This document shows positions 33,329 to 43,496 of a DNA stretch of 51,846 nt, piece by piece. Both the position numbers and the translations under genes were made by a program. The stretch is taken from NCBI GenBank assembly GCA_001465935.1, contig LNKV01000085.1:1-51846 (forward strand), written 5' to 3'. The notes beneath the pieces are model-generated. The model was not told the DNA's origin and searched no databases. It saw only the letters and a program-made list of their open reading frames with translations. The stretch's first letter is position 1. The number at the start of each line of letters is the position of its first letter. The DNA is from Clarireedia homoeocarpa (lineage: Eukaryota; Ascomycota; Leotiomycetes; Helotiales; Rutstroemiaceae).

Positions 33329-34975
33329 TCATCTCAACCTCTCCATGGCTCTTCCCTCCTTCCTCCTTGACATCATAAACCAAGCGCAACTAGCCCAGCA
33401 CATGCCAATACCAATGAAACTATACGCCGGCATCTTGAATCCCGCCATGATTGGTAGCATGAAAGCGGCTCTTGGAATAAACAAAAAGCTTGTGGTGATT
33501 GGACTCGTTGCCCGCGTCAAGGCGACTGTGGACCAGAAGACTGCCCATGATCCGGTACCTCCACAGAGAACCATCAGCCAATGCCAAAACACATCGAGGA
33601 AATAGCAATGACGGGCGATATGTCCAACTTCGCCAGACAGAAGGAGGATTGGGATGAAAATGATGATTGACAGCAGGGAAGTGTAGTGGAGGAGACGCCA
33701 GTAGGCCCGGTTTTCTTCACGGCTGCCAGAGAGATCTGAGGAAGCGTTGCTGCTCGAAGCAAATGTGCCAATGAGCTCTCCTTGTGGGACTAGCTGAGCA
33801 ACGAGTGATTTATATGTCCGCTGAATCTGAACCGGGAACAACGCAACGAATATCGACGAAAATACTCCTGCAACTATACTCTCCCATGGAGCACGTATGT
33901 TAGTTTTCATGGTCCCAAGCAGTAACATAATCGTAGCGGTCAATGCTGCTGAAATCGTGCCAGCCGAAAGCTTCTGTTGTCCAAGCAGTGCGGAGAACAG
34001 CAGCGAGAATGGAACAATGCCCAATCGAGCCATGATATAGATAGGCAGCTGAGCATACGCGAAGGAGAGATTGCTAAGAATGAGCTTCACCACGAAGATG
34101 ACAGCGAGAGGGAAGACCGTTCGAGCAACCGTTTTATCGAACTCGAAAAGTCCACCACCTGCAATGCCTCCTGAGCCTGCCGAGGCGACTCTGCCAAACG
34201 TTGATAGCATCCCCGGTTTCTTCGAATCTCCTCTGAATCCCGGCGCATTCGAATTCTGTAGCGGGGTTGACGGCGCAACCATACTCGATACACCGGCAGA
34301 CACACATAGCGGGCTCGCCAATCTCGTCAAGAAAGCCGAAAGCCATACATAGAAATGCGTAATGAGCAACTCGATAAACGTCGTTGTAAGAGGATACGGA
34401 AACTTGTAAACTCCGGCTATCAATTGTAGAAGCTTAGTATGTGAGGTATAATTTGCTTGGAGGTACCCACTCCAGAGAATAATTCTATTCATAATTGTAA
34501 GGCCGATGCCACAGCCTCCAAGCCATACGACTAATATTCCGATGAATGTCTGCCAGCCTATCTGGGTGCCGAAGAGCCATTGTCCTAATCCACCATTGTA
34601 TAGCAAGCGTCGCCAGCCCGTATATTTTATATCTTCATGCGATAAAAAGGGGCGGTTCGATGAGGTCCCCCAATTGTCGTATTCCTCATCACTAGTTTCT
34701 GATACCGGATCCGACCCTGCTCGCGAACGGAAAGGGGAGGGCGTTCGTGATATGCTTATGAGGGGTATCGCCGGATGAAGCTCCGAGGAAGTAGTGGTAT
34801 TTCGAGTTGACATTCTGTCGCCCCGTTCACCGTCCGAATCCAAACTACTTGCTGATTGTTCTCTGCGATGATTCGTTCGAGTCCGTGGAAAATTCGAATT
34901 CGTATTATTTAGGAGATACTGAAGCGCGGGTCGAAAAGGATTAGGGGTATCAGTGTTGCGAGCTGAAAACATCAT
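33329..34975 (-). CDS. DMT-superfamily nucleotide-sugar transporter-like protein
   Basis: A single-exon 548-residue protein. Members carry nucleotide sugars or triose phosphates across Golgi or ER membranes; this one resembles fungal GDP-sugar transporter-like proteins, with the substrate unknown. The first ~130 residues are a polar Ser/Thr/Asn/Arg-rich cytosolic region. About ten hydrophobic segments follow, from WQTFIGILVVWLGGCGIGLT to FIGIGMCWASCAWFMM. Central sequences such as VKLILSNLSFAYAQLP and GTISAALTATIMLLLGT fit the EamA/TPT fold. A loop of about 60 residues with SSMVAPSTPLQNSNAPG separates two membrane segments. Two adjacent Met codons begin the ORF, and I take the first. It is divergent from COX15, with 366 bp between start codons that must hold both promoters. 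Confidence 0.82.
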   Translation of the reverse strand: MMFSARNTDTPNPFRPALQYLLNNTNSNFPRTRTNHRREQSASSLDSDGERGDRMSTRNTTTSSELHPAIPLISISRTPSPFRSRAGSDPVSETSDEEYDNWGTSSNRPFLSHEDIKYTGWRRLLYNGGLGQWLFGTQIGWQTFIGILVVWLGGCGIGLTIMNRIILWSGYLQANYTSHTKLLQLIAGVYKFPYPLTTTFIELLITHFYVWLSAFLTRLASPLCVSAGVSSMVAPSTPLQNSNAPGFRGDSKKPGMLSTFGRVASAGSGGIAGGGLFEFDKTVARTVFPLAVIFVVKLILSNLSFAYAQLPIYIMARLGIVPFSLLFSALLGQQKLSAGTISAALTATIMLLLGTMKTNIRAPWESIVAGVFSSIFVALFPVQIQRTYKSLVAQLVPQGELIGTFASSSNASSDLSGSREENRAYWRLLHYTSLLSIIIFIPILLLSGEVGHIARHCYFLDVFWHWLMVLCGGTGSWAVFWSTVALTRATSPITTSFLFIPRAAFMLPIMAGFKMPAYSFIGIGMCWASCAWFMMSRRKEGRAMERLR

Positions 34976-35341
34976 TCATTAATACGAAAGTTGTAAGAAA
35001 AGGAGAGAAGAGTTGCTTCGTGCCTAATGAATGAATTGAAAGTTGGATATCATAACTTCTGCAACGATACCAGTCTTCATGTATTTGTATAACGTCGGTG
35101 CCAGAACCGGTTTAGAACACGAACTCCTATTTTCCTGGAGTCGTGAAATGGAAATGCTGACCGTTTGGCAACGTATGTCTGGTCGTATTTTGGTGATCCG
35201 AACCCATGCTGCCGATCAAATTAGGGGACTTTATGGAGAAACATTCTTCCGCTTCCAGAATCTCAGCCCACTGCTGAGGTAATTTATTCCGCATGCCACT
35301 TTTTATGACTTTCACCTCATTGAACAACTCGTAATTGAGCA

Positions 35342-36932
35342 ATGGCTTCAATATTACCAGGACTGCGTAGAGCAGCTCCTCGATTATCTCGAGACTTCTT
35401 TATATGCCATCAATGCATGAAACAGACTCAACCAGCCCTTCCAAGGACGAAAATTCCTGGTAAATCCAAATTATCTCGAAATATACGATTCAACAGCAAT
35501 ACAGCTACGTTGACTGAGTCTGCTGGGTCGCCGTTGAGTTCATTGAGTCAAACAATAACTATTGCTGAGGGAGCACGAGCCCCAGAAGGAGCGAAGTTCT
35601 TTCCGGAAACAAGTTCAAAGGGAGTGGCATACTGGTTACTGGGCAGTGCCGCAAGTGTATTTGGAATTGTAGTATTCGGTGGTCTGACACGGTTGACTGA
35701 GTCTGGGTATGGATATTTTCTGTGCAAATTATACACCTTCTGCTATTTGCTGCTCAGTCAATGATGTTCTCTGATTTGGTACACCCACTGACCTTTGCCG
35801 CAGTCTCAGCATCACAGAATGGAAACCCGTAACAGGTTCTCTTCCGCCTCTCTCCGCCGCCGACTGGGATTCTGAATTCGCCAAATACCGCGCCTCGCCC
35901 GAATACAAGCTCCTCAACCCCAACATGTCACTCGAAGAGTTCAAAAAGATCTACTTCATGGAATGGGGCCACCGACTCTGGGGCCGCTTCGTCGGTCTCT
36001 CCTTCGTTCTCCCCGCTATCTATTTCGTCTCCCGTCGCAAAGTCTCCCTACCCATGTCCTTCCGCCTCCTCGGAATATCAGGTCTCATCGGCGCACAAGG
36101 TGCACTCGGCTGGTGGATGGTGAAATCCGGACTCAAAGATGACCTCTTTGCGCCTGGCTCGCACCCCCGCGTCTCCCAATACCGCCTCACAGCCCACCTC
36201 GGAACCGCATTCATCTGCTACACAGCAATGCTCTGGTCCGGTCTCAGCATTCTTCGGGACCGCTCACTCCTCGCCTCCTCAGCTAAAGGCCATGCAGAGC
36301 TCCTCCGTCTATCCTCCCCCTCGCTCTCCGTCTTCCGCAAATCTGTCGCCGGCCTCGCCCTCCTCGTCTTCACAACCGCCATGTCCGGCGGTCTCGTAGC
36401 TGGCCTCGACGCCGGCCTCATCTACAACGAATTCCCACGCATGGGAACCGGACTTACCCCTCCGAGATCCGAGCTTTTCTCCGATTTCTACAGCCGCCGT
36501 CCGGATCGCAGTGATATCTGGTGGAGAAACATGCTCGAGAACCCTAGCACCGTACAACTCGATCATCGTATTTTGGCGACTACTTCCTTCACTGCCATCT
36601 TAGCCCTCTGGGCTTATTCCCGCTTTAATCCTCGCGTGAGAGCTGCGCTGCCGAAGAGTGCTCAGAAGGGTATGTTGGGCGTGGTGCACTTGCTCATGAT
36701 GCAGGTTACGCTGGGCATCACTACGCTCTTGTACTTAGTCCCTGTACCGCTAGCGGCTGCACATCAGGCAGGAAGCTTGGCCCTGCTGACGGGTGTAGTG
36801 GTGCTGGGTAGTAGAGTGTGGGTGCCGAGGAGGACGATGGGCGTATTAAGGACGAAATTGACTACTCCCAGCGCGGTAGTTAATACCAGAGTTCCGCGAA
36901 CAGCGAGCGCGGTGAAGAGTCTGAGCTCTTAG
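35342..36932 (+). CDS. COX15: Heme A synthase, cytochrome c oxidase assembly protein Cox15
   Basis: Cox15 hydroxylates heme O to heme A in the mitochondrial inner membrane for cytochrome oxidase. Exons 35342-35706 and 35804-36932 join through a GT-AG intron in phase 2, giving 497 residues, the usual fungal length. The N-terminus is an Arg/Ser-rich mitochondrial presequence (MASILPGLRRAAPRLSR). The family core is clear: GGLTRLTESGLSITEWKP across the splice junction, EFKKIYFMEWGHRLWGR, GALGWWMVKSGL, YRLTAHLGTAF, GGLVAGLDAGLIYNEFPRMG, VQLDHRILA and PLAAAHQAGSL. The His residues in EWGHR, TAHL, LDHR and AAHQ are the conserved heme ligands of the two four-helix bundles. The reading through the intron, GYGYFLCKL, is not conserved, which supports the splice. 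Confidence 0.96.
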
Positions 36933-37622
36933 GGTTGTGAGTGTATATGTGTATATAGAGCAGAGTAAGATTTTGATTCGAGCTCTGGGGACTTATGATG
37001 TTTTGATGGGGACTGAAAAAACGGATTTGTTGTATGATAGATAGGAAGATGGGAGATGGGAAAGGAGTATTGTATGTGACTATGTATATGTCACAGGTCA
37101 GGTAAAGGAGGTATTGTATTCTCAGCTCTATATGTATTTTATACCAAATCCAATCAAATGAAATCAATGGGGATTGTTACATCTCCAGCTACTGATCACC
37201 ATGGCCTTCCTCAATATTTAGAGGTCCAGTCCTCAACACATGAACAGTAGACATGCATTCATTTAAATTTGATCTTATTTTTTACTTTTTTTCCCTTACT
37301 TCTATACATTCCTTTCAGTCTGCCATGAAATGTACACATTTCATGCATCACTTTACATGCATGATATCCATTCATCCACTCACTCATACTCTGCTCCTTA
37401 GTAGGTCCATCCACATGAAATCATCAATTCGTTGCCGTATATGCATCTAGCCTCCTTAGGACCTTGATCCCTTTTCGGTGGTCCTGCATTTATTTATGTG
37501 CTAGAATCACAACATCAGCAAACGATCTCAAGTTAATCTTTCGATCACTTTTCATAACTAAAACCCCAAATCCAATCGTACCAACCAAAATTCAAGAAGA
37601 GAATAGAAGGGAGAGAAAAGGG
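36933..37622. other. Tail-to-tail intergenic region of COX15 and KRS1
   Basis: Both flanking genes end here, so it holds two 3' ends. I see no coding sequence. AT-rich patches near 37080-37160 and 37253-37290 could include polyadenylation signals. catgcat and similar near-palindromes recur around 37252-37375 without an evident role. Confidence 0.5.
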
Positions 37623-39553
37623 TCATGACTCACGAATCCCCTCCACCTCTACAGGCTCAATACCCACCTCCTCCGCAGCCAACTTCTCCTTTCCCTTTGA
37701 ATCATCCTTCATGAACGGGAATGCCAACACCTCCTTGATACTATAATTATCCGTCAAGAACATAACTAAGCGATCAATACCCATACCCCAACCTCCCGTA
37801 GGTGGAAGACCGAATTCCAAACTCTGACAGAAATTCTCGTCAATCATTTGGGCCTCATCATCACCTTGATCCTTTTGTCTCGCCTGCTCTTCGAATCGCA
37901 GACGTTGGTCAAACGGATCGTTTAACTCAGTGTAGGCATTGACAATCTCCTTCTTGCAAACGAATGCTTCGAAACGTTCGCACAGACCGGGGTTGTTGCG
38001 GTGGTACTTGGCGAGCGGAGACATCATTTGGGGGTGTCCAGTGATGAAGGTGGGATTGATACAGGTTTCTTCGATGAACTCGCCGACGAGCTTGTCGAGC
38101 ATACGAGCGTTGGTCAGAGGAGGAGAGCAGTCGACCTTCATCTTCTTGAGGACGTTCTTAAGGAATTCGTTGGTTTCAGGGGTGTGGAGTTCTTCTCCTG
38201 GTGGGAACTTCTCGCCGGTGGCTTCTTCCAATGCGGGAATCATCTCAACTCGCCGCCATGGTGCGGCCCAATTCACTTCGTATTCTTCACCATGTTGGGT
38301 ATGGAACTTGGTGGTTGTGCCTCCGGTAACGTGCTTGACGAGCCCAGAAACCAATTCCTCGGTCATGTCCATGATATCATAGACATCAGCATAAGCCATA
38401 TAAAACTCACAGGTAGTGAATTCGGGGTTGTGGGTAAGGTCAATGCCTTCGTTACGGAATTGGCGTCCCATTTCGTAAACACGGTTCAAACCTCCAACAA
38501 CGAGCATCTTGAGGTAAAGCTCGGGCGCAACACGCATGAACATGTTCATGTCGAGATCGTTGTGATGGGTGATAAATGGCTTAGCAGTAGCACCTCCAGC
38601 AATTGGGTTCATCATTGGGGTTTCAACCTCAACAAAATCCTTGTCATCGAAGTACTTACGGATATAGGTGACCATCTTGGAACGAGTTATGAAGACATTT
38701 CGGGTTGGATCGTTCATGATCAGATCCAAATACCTCTTACGATGTCTCTCTTCCTGATTCTTGAATCCATAATACTCGTCTGGAAGTTGGTGCAAGCAGG
38801 GTGTAAGAAGAATAACTTCTGTGGCGAAAATCGAAAGTTCTCCCTCCTCTCCCTTCTCAATCTTGTTCTTTGGCGCAGTTCGTCCAGGATATCCCACAAT
38901 ACCAACGATATCGCCACGACGCAAAGCCTCATGTTGTTGTTCAAACGGCGCAGCTCCTTCCTTGGCCTCTTGAAGTTGGCACATAACCTGTACCTTGACA
39001 CCCTCAGTCTTGATATCATAGAAAACGAGCTTGTTTCCTGAGGCGCGCTTGTTGTAAATTCTTCCTCCTACGCGGATCTCCACATCCTTCTTGTGCTCTC
39101 CCGACTTCAAGTCCGAGTAATCCTTGACGAAATTCCTCAAATCATAGTTAACATGGAACTTGTGAGGATAAGGATTCGGGTTCTTGGTCTGGCGGAGCTT
39201 GTTGATGTTACGGGAACGGATCTCGAAGTATTGCTGTAAATTGAGGAAAACCCCGCGGTTAGCATGCTGCGCACGGGAATTGTTTTTGCAGAGCACTAGA
39301 TCGCATGGGAAATGGTTACATTTGGGTTCAATTCCTTCTCGTCCGCCTCCGCATTGCTCTTCTTAGCAGTCACAGGCTTTGGCGGAGCAGCTGCGGCCTT
39401 CTTTGCCTTTTCTTCTTCCTTCTGACGATTCTTCTGGCGCTTCTTCAACTCCGACTTAGATACCATCTCGCCGGTTGGCTCATCGAGTAAGAGCTTAGCC
39501 ATGGGCTCGGTTGGAGCAGCAGCTCCTGCATCTGTGGGTGGTGCATCCGCCAT
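37623..39553 (-). CDS. KRS1: Cytosolic lysyl-tRNA synthetase, class II
   Basis: The enzyme charges tRNA-Lys with lysine using ATP. Exons 39553-39320 and 39233-37623 join in phase 0 through an 86-bp GT-AG intron, giving 614 residues. The first ~75 residues form a Lys/Ala/Glu-rich tRNA-binding extension (KSELKKRQKNRQKEEEK). The anticodon-binding OB fold follows (VEIRVGGRIYNKRASGNKLV). The catalytic domain holds PMMNPIAGGATAKPF, motif 2 around GRQFRNEGIDLTHNPEFT, and motif 3 in GGWGMGIDRLVMFLTDN. The junction ELNPN-QYFEIRS matches family members, and reading past the donor gives a stop within three codons. A single such gene is expected to be essential. No unusual feature is seen. Confidence 0.96.
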
Positions 39554-40086
39554 GATTGCTCTTATTTCGAGAATATCTGGTGAAGGGAAAACAATTTTGC
39601 TGTGGTGGGAGTCGGGATTTCTCGATAGGAAATATAGGAAATATTTTAGGTGATAGGTAGTGGGATGAATTTGGCGGGGTCTGACTCACTAAACCCCAAT
39701 GGGTGACTCAAATTTTTAGGCTCTAAAGCGGCACGAGGATCTGATAAAGTGGACATGGAAGAGTTGTTTGCAGAAACATCGTCGAGATGACCAATATGTG
39801 TAAACATGGTCGTTGGAATATCTTCTTTGTTGATTGTATGGTGCTAAGTTCTCTTTCTACATCCTTTCCCACCCCAAAATTCATTCATAATTAATTGAGA
39901 ACATCAACGCCCAAAAGCAAAGCTCATATAACATGTCATGCATATTTTAATGCTTCCTCACTCAACCCAGCTCCCCTATCCATATTATATAGTCCTTCTA
40001 CGATGAACTATCTCGCGAGTGCTTCCTACCAAAAGCTATTATTGGATACCTCGCACTACCCTCAGGTTCGGAGCCCCACTATCACC
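39554..40086. other. Promoter of KRS1 and 3' flank of the cupredoxin gene
   Basis: No coding sequence is supported. The 100-codon forward ORF at 39895-40197 runs antisense into the neighbouring gene and has no domain. Confidence 0.5.
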
Positions 40087-40901
40087 TCAAATAATGAAAG
40101 CAGCCAATCCGCCAACGACGGCAACGAACCAACCAACAACCGACATCTGATCTCGTCTATTCGCAGCACCCTTTGTTGCAGTCGCGCTGCTGGCTGAGCC
40201 TGTCGAAGTAACGGTTGCGGTATGGCTCGTTTGAAGAACAGATGTTGCGGTGTGAGTCGTGGTCTGGTTTGCCGTCGAGTTTCCAACCCCAGAAGCAGAA
40301 GCAGTAGCGGAAGGTACAACCGATGCCGATACTCCGGTCGCAGTGCTAATAGTTCCACCTTGTGGCGAAGCCGGTGGTTGTGCTGCTTGGACGTTTGCTG
40401 CAGTCTGCTTGTATGCGTCCAGGGTCTTGTTCCTGCCTGGTTCGTTGATGACAGCGGTCATACCAGCTTGGCAGTGCTTGCCAACCGAGCAGTAGAGCCA
40501 AATTGCGGAGACATTGGTGATTGGAAGAGTCCAGGTTTGAACCTAAAGGTTTGTTAGATTTTTTGCTGTGGCTTTCGAACAAGCATACATACACCGGCAT
40601 CATCACCAGTCAGAACGCCAGAGAAAAAGTCATTGGGACCAGAAACGCAGGGCTCAAAGAAAGAGCTGGATGCAACGCTGTGTTTCGAGTAGAAGTGAAA
40701 AGCAACTCTGTGCGGCATTAGTTACATGTTGTGAGCCTAATAAATTGGAGCACATGTCAAACAAAGCACTCACTGATCGCCATCGGCTGCAACGATTTTG
40801 TCCGGGGAGAATTGTAAGCCTTCTTTACCAACGTCAACATGGATGGTCGCTGCCATAACGGCGGCAGCAAGTGCCAAAACGTTGATGAGAGTGAAATGCA
40901 T
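40087..40901 (-). CDS. Extracellular cupredoxin-like serine/threonine-rich surface protein
   Basis: Exons 40901-40774, 40707-40593 and 40542-40087 join in consistent phase through GT-AG introns, giving 232 residues. Residues 1-17 form a signal peptide (MHFTLINVLALAAAVMA). The next ~110 residues are a plastocyanin-like fold: DVGKEGLQFSPDKIVAADGD, then FYSKHSV with the first His, then YCSVGKHCQAGM with Cys-x4-His-x4-Met. All four type 1 copper ligands are present, so copper binding is plausible. A Ser/Thr/Ala-rich stalk follows and the protein ends in a hydrophobic segment (VGWFVAVVGGLAAFII), consistent with a GPI anchor at the cell surface. Relatives are abundant in plant-associated and other fungi; the physiological role of most is unknown. 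Confidence 0.9.
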
Positions 40902-41749
40902 TCTTTTTATTTCGGCTCCTTCAATTACGTTTGATTTTGATAGTAGGTAATGAAGGATTCGCTAAACTGCACGGGTGGTCGAAGGAAGAAAGACAAGGTT
41001 CGAAAGACTTGATTTGATGTTCGAAAGACGAAGGAAGAGAATGGAGAGAAAGGATTTGAATCTTGAATAGATGGATGAAAAAGAGACAACGTTTGAGCTT
41101 TAAAGGAATGTATGACACGATGAAACTATTTTTATTTCCTTCTCACGCAACAAAAACAATGCTTAGCACGGAGGCGTGGCGGAGTCTGTATAACAGCGTC
41201 GGCCCACTTGCACCTGCCGCCTCCGACGAGACGAATTCACTGGTACTTCCGTACGTACGTACAGTAATCGCACCTGCTCAGCCTTGTCATCACGTTCTTT
41301 TTCTTTCCCCTTTCGATCGCATTCACCGCATGAAGTTTCTCTTCTTGCGTGGCGGCAAAGTCGAGATCCAATTAAATAAGAGATTATTCCTGGACCGTGT
41401 TGTCTGCTGGTAGAACTACTTGCCCAATGAAGCACCCGCGCAGTCGCACAGCCGCATCTAACAACATCACGTAATTAAACCTTATACACGAAAGTATATC
41501 CTAATAATGGGGATTTTCATAGGACATGTGTAACTTAGTAGCTGCATACATTTATTTCATTGAAATTGGAAATCCACCAAAAAGATGTCTTCGTACACCG
41601 CATGGACAACCCAACATCGTATTTTGTTGGACCATAAGACAACGCACCTTAATATGCTGATGCTAAACCTCAAAGCCCATGCTAAATTCAAGTCCCAAAG
41701 CGACCGGCTGCGCCATATATTCTAAGAACCTTTTCTACAGCGAATACAA
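40902..41749. other. Intergenic region, no supported gene
   Basis: It contains the promoter of the cupredoxin gene on its left side and the 3' flank of the P450 on its right. A short gtacgtacgtac run lies near 41252-41262. The 116-codon forward ORF at 41063-41413 shows no domain. Confidence 0.5.
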
Positions 41750-43496
41750 TCATGCAACTATTGGCTGCACAAGGTCCCTGTTGCGGAACGTTGTGCGGAA
41801 ATTCAGTTGTCGCACAAACCATGCGTTGTGAAGTTTCCACTCCTGCGATGGATCTTCAAGTTGAATCTGGTTTTCGATATCAGTAAAAGGTCTCCGCATA
41901 TATATCGCCCAAAGTAAAAACATACCTCAAATTTCCTCAACATACTCGGCACCAACTTATATATCTCCAATAAACTAATATTTTTCCCGATACACGTCCT
42001 GGCCCCCATTCCAAAATGCAACATCGTGCCATTCATCTCCTTGATTCGTTTTTCTTCCGCCTCTCTATCTTTATCTTCGTCGACTAACCACCGGTCAGGT
42101 CGATACACCTCGACGTCTTCACCAAATATTTCCCTCCTGTGATGGATAACCCATGCATTACACCCCACAATCGTACCACCCTTGACCCACTCCCCCGCAA
42201 TCTCCATCCCCTGTTCTGGCACCACTCTCTCGAGCGGTAGTCCTGGCGCCGGGTGCATCCGGAATGCTTCTTTGATACATGCATCCAAATATGGCAGTCC
42301 TTGACTTTCGCTCCAAGAAACCAGGCCCGTTTCTCGATCCTCAAAATACCCTTCTCTCGCTTTCCCGTCGATTTCTTGTAATAGTCTCTCCATACAACGT
42401 TCATTTTTCAACAAGTAATAGAACACCGCACTTAGTGAAATAGCTGTGGTTTCTGACCCTGCAAATGCCATCGAAACAGCCATTGTAAGGACTAGTTGGT
42501 CGGTCATGAAATCAGGTCTATCTTGTTTTGCCTGGATGAATTTGGAAAGTAGATCTGGCTGTGACATGTTTGTTTTCACTTCTGGGGATACAGTGGGAAG
42601 AATCCCATCTTTGTCCGTCTTGGGATATCGTTCTTTCATTCGTTGTTGGGCGAAGCGCGCTACAGGGAACGTTGCGTCGACGATGCCGTATTTTGCTAAA
42701 AGAAGATAAATAGGGTTCTTGAGGAACAGAAGATCAAGGAAAGGGAGTTGCCCAATAGGTGCGACGTAGTCAAAGAGCCCTCCTAGGTAGGCAATGATAC
42801 CGTCGACATCGCGATTCTCTTCAAGGAAGCCATGACGCTTGGAATAGGTCATTTCGCCGATAACATCAAAAGCATAGAACTGTAACCATTTTGCAAAGTC
42901 ACACGAACATGGATTATTTGACGATGCAAAGAGATCTGCTGTTCGAGAGAGGAAGATCTCCGTGGTGCGGGATACGAGCGGTTCGTATTGGACCAAAGAG
43001 GACATGCTGAATGCTGAATTCACTGATCGTCTGAGTTGAGCGTGGAACGGCTCGGATGTGGTGCTGAATAGAGAGGGTAGAGCACGGCCATTGGCGACGG
43101 ATTGTTGAACCGTGTAGAAGTGAGACTGTAGCCGGATTAGACGGATTCTTCAGCTTTGCTTTCACTGGCTCCTAAAAAGAACATTCTCACCTTGACGAAA
43201 CCTTTATTTAGTCCATAAATCGTCTTCAATGCCTTTGGGTTCGCAAACGATAGGCTGTTTGGGCCTAGACGAACTACATCTCCATATTGTGCATGCAGTT
43301 TTTGATGCGTGATATCAGGCCGGCGCTTGTATACATCGAAGAATCTCCACCAGTTTGTGAATGAGGCTAAGAGAGGCCCGGGGTATTTGTTCAGTCCTCT
43401 GTTAAAGTGATTCTTGAGAAGATAGGCGACGAATATAGTAGTTGAGACTAAGAGCCAATGCTGCAGAACAGACAAAAGTAATGTATCTGCGAACAT
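41750..43496 (-). CDS. Cytochrome P450, pisatin-demethylase-like
   Basis: Exons 43496-43191, 43125-41926 and 41866-41750 join in phase 0 through GT-AG introns, giving 540 residues. An N-terminal anchor (LLSVLQHWLLVSTTIFVAYLL) places it in the ER. The proline hinge region reads YPGPLLASFTNWWR. The I-helix has AFAGSETT (about 322-329), ExxR is EAFR near 388, the PERF-type segment is YRPDRW, and the heme loop is FGMGARTCIG with Cys near 480. The last exon encodes the usual C-terminal EWKLHNAWFVRQ segment. The closest recognisable pattern is that of fungal P450s related to pisatin demethylase, which act on plant phenolics, but the substrate cannot be told. All key residues are intact. Its neighbour at 40.9 kb is functionally unrelated. 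Confidence 0.93.

Noticed and set aside
36139..36566. ORFs on both strands within COX15
   Set aside because: They overlap conserved Cox15 coding sequence and have low-complexity Ser/Pro or Arg/Glu composition.
38001..39041. 346-codon forward ORF
   Set aside because: It is antisense to the catalytic domain of lysyl-tRNA synthetase, has no domain, and exists because of codon bias in the real gene.
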